Below, piece after piece: positions 35,559-45,345 of a stretch of 49,442 nt of DNA. Every line of letters begins with the position of its first letter. The stretch's first letter is position 1. Source of the stretch: Balneolales bacterium (GTDB lineage Bacteria > Bacteroidota > Rhodothermia > Balneolales > Cyclonatronaceae); the NCBI GenBank assembly GCA_022565805.1, contig JAIULZ010000012.1:1-49442 (forward strand), written 5' to 3'. The notes under the pieces were generated by a model. The model did no database searches. It saw only the letters and a program-made list of their open reading frames with translations, and was not told the origin of the DNA. The translations under genes and the position numbers were made by a program.

Positions 35559-35855
35559 CTTGTAATCAAATTAAATAAAAAAATGTAGAAAGGCAGGCAA
35601 CATCATAAAGCAATTACAATCTGATCTATTCTAATAGGTAGAACTGTAAACCTTCTGTAATTCTTAACTTGAGGTATAACTGCAATTGAAAGGTACTGTT
35701 ATTGTCAACAACTTCAAAGCAGGCATTTATATTATGTTTTTGCTTAGGCTACATTCATTTTCTGTCATTATAGGCATTTAAATACAAATGAACCTTAAGA
35801 TAACCGCATTCGGCTGCCTGCAGGATTTCACCTTCCCGTTAAGGCAGCATTTATT

Positions 35856-38801
35856 TTAGCCCCGGTAAGCGTCGTATATTCCGTTTTTCAGAGCCATTTT
35901 TACTAATTGTGCGGGGTGATGTGTTTTTCGGCCTGTACCATCATAGATTTGATGTTTGCACGAAAAACCATGGCTGCAAATTAGAGTATTTTCATTTAGC
36001 TCCCGTATGGCAGGAAAAAGTCGCTGATTGCCAATTTGCATAGATAAATCATACGTTTCTTTTTGATAGCCAAAGCTACCCGCCATGCCACAGCAGCCGG
36101 TATCAGCCATTTTGGGCACATACCCGCACTTAAGAAGAAGCTTTTCAAGAGAGCTCGTATTCGACAGCGCTTTTACATAGCAGTGTGAGTGAACATATAC
36201 CGGAATTTTACGTGCATTAAACTCCGGCTTTTTCCCGCTTTGCTCGAAAAGTACCTCCATCATTTCTTCAAATAAGAGCGCTTTTTTTGCCACATTTCGG
36301 GCGTATTCTAATATTTCATCCGGCAAAAGTAAAACCATTTCGTCTCGCAAAGTGAGTAATTCTGATGGCTCGAGCCCCACAACAAATGCACCGGCATTCA
36401 CTTTTTCAAGCAGCGATTGAAGCAGCGATTCAAGAACAGGCACTGCAAGCTCTGGTTTGCCACTCGAAATGCAGGTTCTTCCGGTCGATGCTACAACTGG
36501 CTTTAGTAATCTCCCGCCTGTTGCAGCCAAAACCTCCATTGCGTCTATAGCGTGCTCTGGATGATGAAAATCTGTAAATGGATCAACCAGTAAAATAATT
36601 TCCGGTCCCTTGTTTTCTCTTGATGCACGAATTAATCCGGTGGCTTTTTCTTTTTTGAGCCAGCTCGAAAAAGTTTGGGCTGAAAACTCGGGGAGCGGTC
36701 GTTTGGGATGAACATTAAGCAGAGATTCGGCTACAAAATGACCGGGCGCAGACTGGGAGATACGATTACTTAGTTTAGGAAATAAAGAGGCCATTTTAAG
36801 CATTGGAACGGGATTTGCCCACAGCTTTACAGAAAGCGGGGTTCCGTTCTGCCGGTACCAGTGGCTCAGGTATTCCGATTTCATGCGCGCCATATCCACA
36901 TTAGCCGGGCACTCCGACTTACAGGCTTTACAGCTCAGGCATAAAGCCAGAGCATCTTTAACATCTTCACCGCGAAAGGCATCCGTAATTCCTTCCGTGA
37001 AAACCTGACGAAACACATTTGCCCTGCCGCGGGTGCTGTCTTTCTCATTTAAAGTTGCCATATAGCTGGGACACATCGTGCCGCCGCTCTCGCTCCGCTT
37101 CCGGCAGGCGCCGGCTCCGTTACAAAGCTGCAGGGCGCCATTAAAACCACCGGCGTCTTTCCAGCTGAAAACAGGCATAAACTCCTCGCTACCGATCTCA
37201 GAAACAGGCCTTAGACCTGCATTCATAGGTTTTGGTTCCGTTATTTTCCCCGGGTTAAAAACCGAAGCCGGATCCCATATTTTTTTAACCTCACTAAGCA
37301 ACTCCGCCGCTTCTTCACCTAAAACATAAGGTATGTAGGGAGACCGCGCTCTTCCGTCTCCATGCTCTCCGGAGAGTGAACCCCTGTATTTTTTTACCAG
37401 AAGCGCAATTTCTTCTGCCATCGCCATCATCTTTTTGCGCCCGGCTTCATTAGAAATATCAATAGAAGGCCGTAAATGCAGTTCTCCTACCGATGCGTGC
37501 GCGTAAAAAACGCAGTTAGTTTCATACTTTTTCTGAAGCTCCTGAAAGTCTTGAATATAGGCGGGCAAGTCGGCCACGCGAACGGCGGTATCTTCGGCAA
37601 ATGTGGGCGTTTTGGCATCATCTCCAAGGCCCATCAATAATCCCAATCCTGCCTTTCGCAGATCCCAAACGCGACGCATTTCATCGGCATCCGTTAATAA
37701 TGGAAACGCATACCCTTTTCCTGTTTCTTTAAGCCTTGCAGCAAGAGCAGCGGCCTGAGCAAGTAACTCTTCGGGATCGTCGCCCTCGAACTCTATGATG
37801 AGCAGACACTTAGGATCTCCTTGCAGGAAAAACCGGTTTTGACGCTGCTCCAGATTTCCTTCGGTAGCTTTCAGGATAATATCATCTATTAGTTCTGCTG
37901 CGGCCGGATTGAAAGCTACGGCATCTACGGTAGCATGCATGGCCTCATCCAGGCTTGCGAAGTGAGGAATTAGCAGCACTCTATGTTTTTCTATCGGCAC
38001 CATTCGAAGAACCGCTTCTGAGATAAACGCCAGCGTGCCCTCGCTCCCGCACAGCAGTTCTGCCAAATTAAACGGCCGGCCTCCCGCAGTAACCGGATGC
38101 ATCTCGCACAGCTTATCGAGCGCATAGCCTGTATTACGCCGAATAATTTCCGGATGCGGAAAAGAAGCCTGGATTAGCTTTTTGTGCTTTTGCAGCAATG
38201 CCAGCATTTCCCGGTAGATATTACCTTCCAGATTTTCCTGATCGCATTTTCCTTTCAGTCCTGCATCATCAAGCGGACCAAAAACAGCCATTGAGCCATC
38301 GGAAAGTACTGCTTCAATTTCTATGATGTGATCACGAACCGAACCATACTTCACAGAATATAAGCCGGCCGAGTTGTTGCCTATCATACCGCCAATCATG
38401 CAGCGATTGGTAGTTGAGGTATCGGGTCCGAACTTGATACCGTATGAGGCTGCCTCTCTGTTTAGCGAATCCCGGATTACTCCCGGCTGTACATGAGCTA
38501 CTTTTCGGGAAGCATCAATAAACAGAATGCGATTCATGTTTGGGGAAATATCAGCGATAATACCGCCGCCGGTTGTCTGGCCTGCAAGGCTTGTTCCGGC
38601 TGCCCGCACCGTTATTGAACGTTGAGGAATTCGGGCATTATGAATTGCTCTTATAAGCTGCTGTATATCTGCCGCTGACTCCGGATAACATACCGCGCCA
38701 GGCATTTCTTCGTACATAGACGCGTCGTTGGCGTACAAACGTCTTGTTAACGAATCTGTATAGAGTTCAGGAAGGGGTTCGGCAGTAATCTCTTGGGGCA
38801 T
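35856..38801 (-). CDS. FAD-linked, Fe-S containing 2-hydroxyacid dehydrogenase (YdiJ/D-2-hydroxyglutarate dehydrogenase type)
   Basis: A 981 aa fused flavoprotein. Residues ~35-250 form the FAD-binding (PCMH/GlcD-type) domain, with VRAAGTSLAGQTTGGG and GGMIGNNSAGLYSVKYG. Residues ~250-510 are the FAD-oxidase C-terminal domain (YAHASVGELHLRPSID, SGEHGDGRARSPY). Cysteines LCNGAGACRKR..GGTMCPSY precede a ferredoxin motif CLSCKACKSECP near 630-645. A CCG domain (HSHCYVK .. DTGCCGMAGSFGYQ) ends the protein. This is the D-lactate / D-2-hydroxyglutarate dehydrogenase layout seen in E. coli YdiJ; the substrate cannot be set from sequence. It would pass electrons to the respiratory chain. It lies alone, 92 bp after the PP2C gene end. 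Confidence 0.92.
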   Translation of the reverse strand: MPQEITAEPLPELYTDSLTRRLYANDASMYEEMPGAVCYPESAADIQQLIRAIHNARIPQRSITVRAAGTSLAGQTTGGGIIADISPNMNRILFIDASRKVAHVQPGVIRDSLNREAASYGIKFGPDTSTTNRCMIGGMIGNNSAGLYSVKYGSVRDHIIEIEAVLSDGSMAVFGPLDDAGLKGKCDQENLEGNIYREMLALLQKHKKLIQASFPHPEIIRRNTGYALDKLCEMHPVTAGGRPFNLAELLCGSEGTLAFISEAVLRMVPIEKHRVLLIPHFASLDEAMHATVDAVAFNPAAAELIDDIILKATEGNLEQRQNRFFLQGDPKCLLIIEFEGDDPEELLAQAAALAARLKETGKGYAFPLLTDADEMRRVWDLRKAGLGLLMGLGDDAKTPTFAEDTAVRVADLPAYIQDFQELQKKYETNCVFYAHASVGELHLRPSIDISNEAGRKKMMAMAEEIALLVKKYRGSLSGEHGDGRARSPYIPYVLGEEAAELLSEVKKIWDPASVFNPGKITEPKPMNAGLRPVSEIGSEEFMPVFSWKDAGGFNGALQLCNGAGACRKRSESGGTMCPSYMATLNEKDSTRGRANVFRQVFTEGITDAFRGEDVKDALALCLSCKACKSECPANVDMARMKSEYLSHWYRQNGTPLSVKLWANPVPMLKMASLFPKLSNRISQSAPGHFVAESLLNVHPKRPLPEFSAQTFSSWLKKEKATGLIRASRENKGPEIILLVDPFTDFHHPEHAIDAMEVLAATGGRLLKPVVASTGRTCISSGKPELAVPVLESLLQSLLEKVNAGAFVVGLEPSELLTLRDEMVLLLPDEILEYARNVAKKALLFEEMMEVLFEQSGKKPEFNARKIPVYVHSHCYVKALSNTSSLEKLLLKCGYVPKMADTGCCGMAGSFGYQKETYDLSMQIGNQRLFPAIRELNENTLICSHGFSCKHQIYDGTGRKTHHPAQLVKMALKNGIYDAYRG

Positions 38802-38893
38802 ATTTTGCTATAAGGCGAAAAGCGTTGAAAAGGATGGCAAATCCTGAGTTCATGAATCTAATAAACGGATCTTTGCTGAAACAGAAAATGCGT

Positions 38894-40543
38894 TTATTCG
38901 GCCTTTAAAATAAGCATAGTAACATCATCGCCATAGTTTCCATTGCAAAATACCCGCACTTCTTCTAAAATAATACTCTGTATTTCGGCAGCCGACTTAT
39001 GATGATTTTCTTCCAGTAGCCACGCGATTCGCTCTTCCCCGAATTCTTCTTCCTCCTCATTCATAGCTTCACTAATACCATCGGTAAACATAACAACAAC
39101 ATCGCCTTGCTGCAGATAAAAAGAACCCTGCTCATAGGGCATCATAGTACTGAGGGCGCCCAGCAGCATTCCTCCTGCAGATAGAAGTTCCGTTTTTTGG
39201 GTCTGCTGGTTCCAGCGCACTGGTGGATTATGACCTGCATTGCAATACTCAAATAATCGGGTGCCAGTATCTAATCTCCCCCAGAAAAAGCTTATGAACT
39301 TGTCGCTTGGCGTATTCTTAAACATAATATCGTTTACCTTTCCCGTGGTTTCGTCTAGCGGGAGCTGCAGAGGGGAAAGCACGTGAATCATGGCCTGCAG
39401 ATTTGCCATAAGAAGCGAAGCCGGAATTCCTTTACCGGTTACATCTGCAATAGCGGTATACAAATATCGTTTGCCGGATATAAGCGCATCATAATAATCG
39501 CCACCAACTTGCTGCGAGGGGATATTAAGAGCGGCAATTTCCAAGTCGTCTACTTTGGGTAACGGGTTTGGGAATAGCGTATTTTGGATGGTTCGTGCGA
39601 TGGAAAGCTCCTCTTCCATGCGTTCTTTTTCTATTCTTTCTTCAAGCAGATATGTTTTCTGGATCGAAAGAAAAGCCAGGTTTCCCAGCGAGATAAGAAA
39701 GTTATAGTCAGATTCGCGATAGGGCATGCGGTTCATGCGTTCGCTAATACCCAAGACGGCTGTTTCATCCTGAAAACGAACTCTTACTAAAGCAAAGATT
39801 TCATTTTTCGTAAGGAAAGGATCTGCATCGGCGAGTGAGCTAACCTCGATACACTCATCTTCCATTTCCAACAGCTTGCTCTTTGAGGCTAGATTCATTT
39901 CGCCTTTAACACCATGCTGCACAACCATAAACGGCTGTTTATCTACGCACATGAGCAGGAAAAACTTTTTAATGAACATCTGCCCCATAAGCGTAAACCG
40001 AAACACATTTAGCATCTGGCTACGATCTACCATGGTGTTAAACTCACGGCTCACATCAAACAGGGTATTTAGTTCCTGTACTTTTTCGTCCAGCTCTCTG
40101 TTTGTGCTTTTTAGTCGACCTACAAGAAACGAGTTTGAAAGAGCTACAGAAAAAATGATAACCAGATTTTCGATGAACTCAAGTTCTTTGGGCCCGTGCT
40201 CTCTCTTACCGGCTTTGAGCGATATACAAAGATAACCCAGATGCTCGCTGCTTGTGCGAATGGGGAAGTAATGAGAAAAGCCCGCGCTGTTTACTATTTC
40301 GGGGAGTTGCGTGGCCAATTCTGCGGCGCTGTAGAGCGATTTATCGTAAGGCAACTCTTTAACTGCCGGATCCCATGAATCTCCCTCGCTAAAGGGCAGC
40401 CTGCCCTTACATCTGCCCGCTTTTAAGCGGTTACTTTGATAGTTTACCAGCAAAATGGCGGCCTTAGGCACCATCAGTTTGCCCATTACAATAAGCAGCA
40501 GATTATTTAGAATAAAGTCGGTGTCGTGAGACTCGATGAGCAT
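38894..40543 (-). CDS. GAF-GAF-PP2C (SpoIIE/RsbU-type) serine phosphatase
   Basis: A protein phosphatase of at least 549 aa. Two GAF-like sensor regions (about 1-125 and 150-290) are joined by a coiled coil (LKSTNRELDEKVQELNTLFD), and a further coil (ERIEKERMEEELSIARTIQNTLFP) leads into the PP2C/SpoIIE domain (about 320-549). Metal motifs VGGDYYD, DVTGKGIPA and GDDVTML are present. It should dephosphorylate the STAS antagonist encoded two genes upstream. The first ATG (40543) falls inside the first conserved helix: in-frame codons upstream read FELKTLLDTSR and stay open back to near 40636 with no ATG, GTG or TTG. The true start may be a rare codon (for example CTG at 40618), coupled to the TGA of the anti-sigma gene at 40623. 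Confidence 0.9.
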   Translation of the reverse strand: MLIESHDTDFILNNLLLIVMGKLMVPKAAILLVNYQSNRLKAGRCKGRLPFSEGDSWDPAVKELPYDKSLYSAAELATQLPEIVNSAGFSHYFPIRTSSEHLGYLCISLKAGKREHGPKELEFIENLVIIFSVALSNSFLVGRLKSTNRELDEKVQELNTLFDVSREFNTMVDRSQMLNVFRFTLMGQMFIKKFFLLMCVDKQPFMVVQHGVKGEMNLASKSKLLEMEDECIEVSSLADADPFLTKNEIFALVRVRFQDETAVLGISERMNRMPYRESDYNFLISLGNLAFLSIQKTYLLEERIEKERMEEELSIARTIQNTLFPNPLPKVDDLEIAALNIPSQQVGGDYYDALISGKRYLYTAIADVTGKGIPASLLMANLQAMIHVLSPLQLPLDETTGKVNDIMFKNTPSDKFISFFWGRLDTGTRLFEYCNAGHNPPVRWNQQTQKTELLSAGGMLLGALSTMMPYEQGSFYLQQGDVVVMFTDGISEAMNEEEEEFGEERIAWLLEENHHKSAAEIQSIILEEVRVFCNGNYGDDVTMLILKAE

Positions 40544-40622
40544 ACGGCTGGTATCGAGCAGCGTTTTAAGCTCGAAGCGACTTTTAAAATGCTCGATATG
40601 TTTCTTTTCCTGAGGCAGAAGA

Positions 40623-41042
40623 TCAGAGTTTTTTTATAAGCCGAATTTCGTTGCCGGTTCTTCCGGTGCTGTATTCAACTTTATCCATAAGTTTTTTGAT
40701 GAGATAGACACCGACTCCGCCTTTTTTTCTCTGGCGCACTCGTTCTGCCACATCAGGTTCTATGTAGTTACTAATGTCGAAGGCCTGCCCGGTATCTTGT
40801 ATCGCAACCCAGAAATTTTCATGATCTGAGCCAACCGAAACATAAATTCGCTTGCTGCTGTCGTATTCGTAGGCATGCTTGATCACATTCGTCATGGCTT
40901 CGTCTACGGCAAGTCGTATTTCTTCTGTCTCGGAATCCGGAAAACCATGCTTTCGGGCATGCGAAACAACAAAGTCCCGAACGCTCTGCAGATTTTCGGT
41001 CATTGCGCTTACATCCATACAATATGTTTGATTATCGGACAA
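40623..41042 (-). CDS. Anti-sigma regulatory factor, RsbW/SpoIIAB-like ATPase-kinase
   Basis: A 139 aa GHKL-fold serine kinase. The N-box is seen in EIRLAVDEAMTNVIKHAYE (about 42-60), with the catalytic Glu and Asn, and the G1 box in VAIQDTGQAFD (about 93-103). GGVGVYLIKKLMD (about 123-135) is the lid/G2 region. Its expected job is to bind a sigma factor or other partner and to phosphorylate the STAS protein encoded 11 bp upstream. No sigma factor gene sits in this operon. The downstream phosphatase overlaps or nearly overlaps its stop. Confidence 0.92.
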   Translation of the reverse strand: MSDNQTYCMDVSAMTENLQSVRDFVVSHARKHGFPDSETEEIRLAVDEAMTNVIKHAYEYDSSKRIYVSVGSDHENFWVAIQDTGQAFDISNYIEPDVAERVRQRKKGGVGVYLIKKLMDKVEYSTGRTGNEIRLIKKL

Positions 41043-41053
41043 GTAAACCTCAG

Positions 41054-41407
41054 CTATTCGGTGTTTATAAACTTAGCAACAGCCTGTTGCTCAGCGTCTA
41101 CGATATCATAAAGGGTGGGGAAGCCAAGGAGATCGAAGACATTGTAGACGCTGGGTTTCATATCCGTTAATTTGATATCTCCGCCCAAATCTCTCAATTC
41201 TTCGATATATGCCATGAAAACACCAAGACCTGCACTTGAAATGTAGTCGAGTGTACTAAAGTTAACGACAATATTATAGCACTTACTATCCATCAGTTTC
41301 AGGATTTCCTGCTCGAGATCCGGCGCAGTATGGGCATCTAATTCGCCGTGTAGCTGGAGAATATGAACGCTTTCCTGCTGTTTTTTAGATATAGAAAATG
41401 TACTCAT
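41054..41407 (-). CDS. STAS-domain anti-sigma factor antagonist
   Basis: A 117 aa single STAS domain (SpoIIAA/RsbV-like). Hallmark LHGELDAHTAPDLEQEI (19-35) and the phosphoacceptor loop LDYISSAGLGVF (53-64), where Ser57 or Ser58 is the usual phosphorylation site. It opens the operon STAS - kinase - phosphatase on the minus strand. Dephosphorylated, it should free the kinase's partner. Start at ATG 41407 is clear. Confidence 0.93.
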   Translation of the reverse strand: MSTFSISKKQQESVHILQLHGELDAHTAPDLEQEILKLMDSKCYNIVVNFSTLDYISSAGLGVFMAYIEELRDLGGDIKLTDMKPSVYNVFDLLGFPTLYDIVDAEQQAVAKFINTE

Positions 41408-41896
41408 GGATTATTTCATAAATAAGATTTGTTTCGTTATCCGCTATGCCTGTTTGTCGGCTTTTAACAACCACTATTTAACCAAAACACGATATAGTAT
41501 AAAATTTTCAGGGATTATGCATAATCAGGTAGTTGTTTTTGAGATAATAAAACATTCCTGTTACGATGCAAAGAGACAATAGTTACGGAAAGGCAAATTT
41601 TTTTTCCTTTTCTTGAAATAAAATCCGGCTGAAGCTACCGCTTGAACGATTCTATAGTTAAGGAAAAAAATAAGGCTTCGCATTTTTCAGATACGAAGCC
41701 TTAAACTATTCATCAAGAGAGACGCTACTTGAGCGCATTTCAAATATACACTGATGCTATTAGAAAACCAAATTAATTTTATTATAGGCCGTTTAAACCC
41801 TACTTTACCCTTCTGTTGTGTTCATTCAAGCGACTATATTTTCTTTAGATTAGCTGTTTAAACAATAAAAAATAAAATACATAAAAACGTTAGGAA
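41408..41896. other. Intergenic region with leftward terminator
   Basis: About 490 bp between the STAS gene and ribBA, AT-rich, with no gene seen. At 41672-41680 and 41694-41702 AAGGCTTCG and CGAAGCCTT pair. Read leftward the stem is followed by TTATTTTTTTCC, making a good terminator about 195 bp beyond the ribBA stop. The segment 41408-41660 should hold the STAS operon promoter. Confidence 0.7.
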
Positions 41897-43153
41897 TTAT
41901 TTCCCGCTTTTGATGGATTCAAGAAAACCATCGGGCTTGTGTGCATTTCCCGGCAGTTGATGCCCCATTTTGTCGCGCTTGGTATTAAGGTACTTTTCAT
42001 TTTCCGGATATGGATCTATTTGTATAGGCACCTGCTCGGTAATTTCGAGCCCATACCCTTGTAAACCTACCCGTTTGGTTGGGTTATTGGTCATTAATTT
42101 CATTTTACGAACACCCAGATCTCTTAAGATTTGTGCACCTACGCCGTAGTCTCTGTGGTCGGGTTTAAAGCCCAGGGCAACGTTGGCCTCAACAGTATCC
42201 ATGCCTTCTTCCTGAAGCTTGTAAGCTTTTAGCTTGTTTACAAGACCAATACCTCTGCCCTCCTGATTCATATAAAGAAGAATACCGGAACCATTTTTCT
42301 CGATATTAATTAAAGCACGATGTAGCTGATCACCACAATCGCAACGCTTTGATCCAAAAATATCTCCTGTAACACATAATGAGTGTACCCGCACAAGCAC
42401 AGGATCATCTTCGTTCCAGCTTCCTTTTACCAGAGCGAGATGTGTGCCTCCGGTGAGGCGCTCTTCATAGGCATACAGCTGAAATGAACCATAAACCGTT
42501 GGTAAATTAATATTTATAACTTCCCGTACTAGAGATTCTTTCTGCGTACGATAGGCAATAAGATCTTTTATAGTGATGAGCTTCATGCCAAATTTGCGGG
42601 CGATTGGCACTAAGTCTGGCAGTCGGGCCATTGTACCATCATCGTTCATAATTTCACAAATAACTCCTGCCGGGAAAAGACCCGCAAGGCGCGCAAGGTC
42701 AACAGCCGCTTCGGTGTGTCCTGCTCTGCGAAGTGTACCGCCCTCAGCTGCAATTAGTGGGAAAATATGGCCGGGTCTGTTAAAATCAGATGGCTTTGAA
42801 TCTTTGCGAATGAGCGCTTTAAGCGTAATTGCGCGGTCGGCAGCAGAAATACCGGTCGTGGTTCCTTTGTTGTAGTCTATAGAAACAGTGAAAGCAGTTT
42901 TCATGCTGTCGGTATTGTCCTGCACCATGCGCTCCAGATTAAGCTCATAAGCGCGTTCTCTGGTAACCGGCGCACAGATAAGACCACGACCGTGTGTAGC
43001 CATCAGGTTAACGGCATCTGGGGTTACCATCTCGGCAGCCATCACAAAATCGCCTTCGTTTTCACGGTCTTCGTCGTCTACAACAATAACGATTTTACCG
43101 TTTCTGATGTCTTCAATAGCCGATTCTATAGTATCAAATTTGATGTCTGCCAT
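41897..43153 (-). CDS. ribBA: Bifunctional 3,4-dihydroxy-2-butanone-4-phosphate synthase / GTP cyclohydrolase II
   Basis: A 418 aa cytoplasmic enzyme that makes both early precursors of riboflavin. Residues 1-205 are Rib[17 protein letters not shown] (about 25-40), [13 protein letters not shown] and [15 protein letters not shown] are intact. Residues 210-405 are RibA: the zinc Cys set in [18 protein letters not shown], and NQEGRGIGL with the catalytic Arg. The two halves are both complete. It lies 184 bp downstream of yajC. I looked for an FMN riboswitch in that gap and did not find a convincing one. Confidence 0.97.
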   Translation of the reverse strand: MADIKFDTIESAIEDIRNGKIVIVVDDEDRENEGDFVMAAEMVTPDAVNLMATHGRGLICAPVTRERAYELNLERMVQDNTDSMKTAFTVSIDYNKGTTTGISAADRAITLKALIRKDSKPSDFNRPGHIFPLIAAEGGTLRRAGHTEAAVDLARLAGLFPAGVICEIMNDDGTMARLPDLVPIARKFGMKLITIKDLIAYRTQKESLVREVININLPTVYGSFQLYAYEERLTGGTHLALVKGSWNEDDPVLVRVHSLCVTGDIFGSKRCDCGDQLHRALINIEKNGSGILLYMNQEGRGIGLVNKLKAYKLQEEGMDTVEANVALGFKPDHRDYGVGAQILRDLGVRKMKLMTNNPTKRVGLQGYGLEITEQVPIQIDPYPENEKYLNTKRDKMGHQLPGNAHKPDGFLESIKSGK

Positions 43154-43337
43154 GGGTATGTAGTGTATTACCTGATTTCTCTATTAGAAGTGCCGGATTT
43201 CTGGTGCTTGTTTCTCTTTACAGGAACAGCTTGGTATGGTATGTTATAGTGCCGACTTTAGCAGTAAAACTGTATATCTCTACTAACAAACAGCCGGCGC
43301 CGGTGGTTCATTACCGGTCCGGCCGCAAATATTTCGT

Positions 43338-43646
43338 TTATTTCGGTGATTTATTAGGATTCACATCCACAATAGCATTCTTTAGTATTCTTACTTTCAC
43401 ATCTTTGTCGACTTCAATAAGAACTGTTTCTTCATCATTGCTATGCAATACGCCCAGCATACCACCAGAAGTTACTACCTTGTCTCCTTTTTTCATCTCT
43501 GTTACTTTTGTCTGTATTTCTTTCTGCTTTTTGCTTTGAGGACGAATAATGAAAAACCAAAAAATGAAGAAGATGAGTCCTAAAAATATGAAGGATGCAA
43601 ACGGGCTTCCCCCCTGCGGATCACCTGCGAGTAAGATTATATCCAT
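43338..43646 (-). CDS. yajC: Preprotein translocase subunit YajC
   Basis: A 102 aa single-pass membrane protein of the Sec accessory complex SecDF-YajC. One helix at about 17-36 (SFIFLGLIFFIFWFFIIRPQ) ends in the family signature IIRPQSKKQKE, followed by a small KOW-like domain KKGDKVVTSGGMLGVL. It is between the MFS gene and ribBA on the same strand. secD and secF are not in the window. Confidence 0.96.
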   Translation of the reverse strand: MDIILLAGDPQGGSPFASFIFLGLIFFIFWFFIIRPQSKKQKEIQTKVTEMKKGDKVVTSGGMLGVLHSNDEETVLIEVDKDVKVRILKNAIVDVNPNKSPK

Positions 43647-43773
43647 AAGTAAATTTATGCGTAAAATTAAAATTGATATCTGTAAGGCATTTTTTTAAAG
43701 AACAAAAAAACTGCCGGAATGTATACCCTGCCCATACCTTTTTAAAACATATTTTGGCCAGAGCTTTTAACTG

Positions 43774-44994
43774 CTAAGATAACGTATTTGGATTTGCAGA
43801 ACCAACAGAAGCCGGCTTAAGCAAAAGGTACATTAAGATGAAAAAAAACATCGCAAGCAGGCTCGATACGATATATACGCCCTTGAAACCACCTGCAAAA
43901 TAAATGAGACTCATTAGCACCGGCGAGATGGTTTGCGAAATTTTTATCACCATACCATTTAGCGACATTATAGCACCTCTGTTTTCGAGCCTTGCCTCGC
44001 CGGCAATCAGGGTTATGAGTACCGGAAGGTTTAGTCCCTGACCAACCCCATAAAGCAATACCGGAACAACCAGCCAGTATATATTTGGTAAAAACGGGAT
44101 GAGCAACAATGCTGATGTATACAAAACATACGATGTTTTTACCAACGATTCGGGATGAAATTTCCTTGAAAGCCGACCCGAATTAAATGATGCAATTCCA
44201 TTGGAAACAGACACTGCTGAAAGCATTAATCCTATAAAAAATGCCGAATCGGTGAAGCGCTCCTCCATCAAAAAAGGAAGCATTGTTAGTAATGGCCCGT
44301 ACAGCAGTATGAAAGAAGCCATCGTAGCCGCAAACAAAAGCATCAACCGCTTGTTTTTTAAACTGTTGAACACGCGCAAGATATAGCGCGAAAAGCTGGG
44401 TGATGCTCCAGGTTCGGGGTTTTTGAGCATGAATATGACCAAAATCCCGGTTGGAATAGCCAATAGAGGCAAATAAAACGGTGCATACCATCCTATTATG
44501 GCGAGTGCACCGCCAACCGCGGGATAAATCGTAGCCCCAATACTGAGTACTGCCGAGTTATACCCCATAGCTTCCGCGCGCTGATTACCAGAAAACAGGT
44601 CGCCCACCATTGTTACATTAAGCGCTCCTATAGCTGCAGAGCCAATGCCCTGCATAAACCGTAGCCACAAAAGCTGCTCATAGGTTTGCGCAAAAGAACA
44701 TGCAAAACCGGCCACTCCAAACAGAAACAGCGAAGGCACGAGCACTTTTTTTCGCCCTATCATATCGGCAAGCATGCCAAGTACCGGGGTAAGCACCATG
44801 CCCGGCAGGGTGAAAATTGTGATGAGCAAGGCTGCCCGGCCTACAGAAATATCAAATACCGTTGCCACCATAGGCAGCACCGGCGTTATGCTCGAAACCC
44901 CCATTATTGCCGTAAGGGTGATACAAAATATAATGTGCAGATTGGGATTCTTTATCACCGGGGTTGCCGGCGAGCCTGCCTGTATAGTACTCAA
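43774..44994 (-). CDS. MFS transporter, drug/efflux type
   Basis: A 406 aa protein with about 12 helices. Motif A between helices 2 and 3 reads GMLADMIGRKKVLV (about 72-85), and motif C-like PAVGGALAIIGW follows near 158-169, which places it with 12-helix proton-coupled exporters such as Bmr/TetA. The substrate cannot be read. It is the first gene of the leftward MFS-yajC-ribBA stretch, with 127 bp before yajC. Confidence 0.88.
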   Translation of the reverse strand: MSTIQAGSPATPVIKNPNLHIIFCITLTAIMGVSSITPVLPMVATVFDISVGRAALLITIFTLPGMVLTPVLGMLADMIGRKKVLVPSLFLFGVAGFACSFAQTYEQLLWLRFMQGIGSAAIGALNVTMVGDLFSGNQRAEAMGYNSAVLSIGATIYPAVGGALAIIGWYAPFYLPLLAIPTGILVIFMLKNPEPGASPSFSRYILRVFNSLKNKRLMLLFAATMASFILLYGPLLTMLPFLMEERFTDSAFFIGLMLSAVSVSNGIASFNSGRLSRKFHPESLVKTSYVLYTSALLLIPFLPNIYWLVVPVLLYGVGQGLNLPVLITLIAGEARLENRGAIMSLNGMVIKISQTISPVLMSLIYFAGGFKGVYIVSSLLAMFFFILMYLLLKPASVGSANPNTLS

Positions 44995-45345
44995 AAGATT
45001 GTGGGGATGTAGCTTTTACTTTGTGCTGATTGATTTCCGGCGCTATTGCAAAAATGCATTAAAATAATTCTATGGCCTGATGCTGATCTATTCATGCCAA
45101 CACTTAAGCAAAATATAGCGGTATAACGTTTCAGTAATTTTTATGATCTTTTCAATGGCAGGAGGCTTTGGAAAACTTTCTGGTTCTTTAACTACCATTT
45201 TTGGACTTTCCTTTTTGCCAGCAGGCAGTATCTCTAAACTCACCAATAAATTTGGAGCGGCTGAGAGTAAAGAATTCCATAGTCCATTTCTGTTCGCTCA
45301 AATCCGCCTCAGCGCTCATCACCCTAAAAAACAGGATCTCACATA
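44995..45345. other. Intergenic region between fadJ end and MFS start
   Basis: About 350 bp. A rightward frame (45143-45469) overlaps the fadJ 3' end and has no domain, so it is rejected. No terminator or repeat stands out. The stretch should hold the promoter of the MFS gene. Confidence 0.4.

Noticed and set aside
43154-43337. FMN riboswitch ahead of ribBA
   Set aside because: A CACCGGCG stretch is present on the minus strand, but the remaining conserved blocks of the RFN element are not found.
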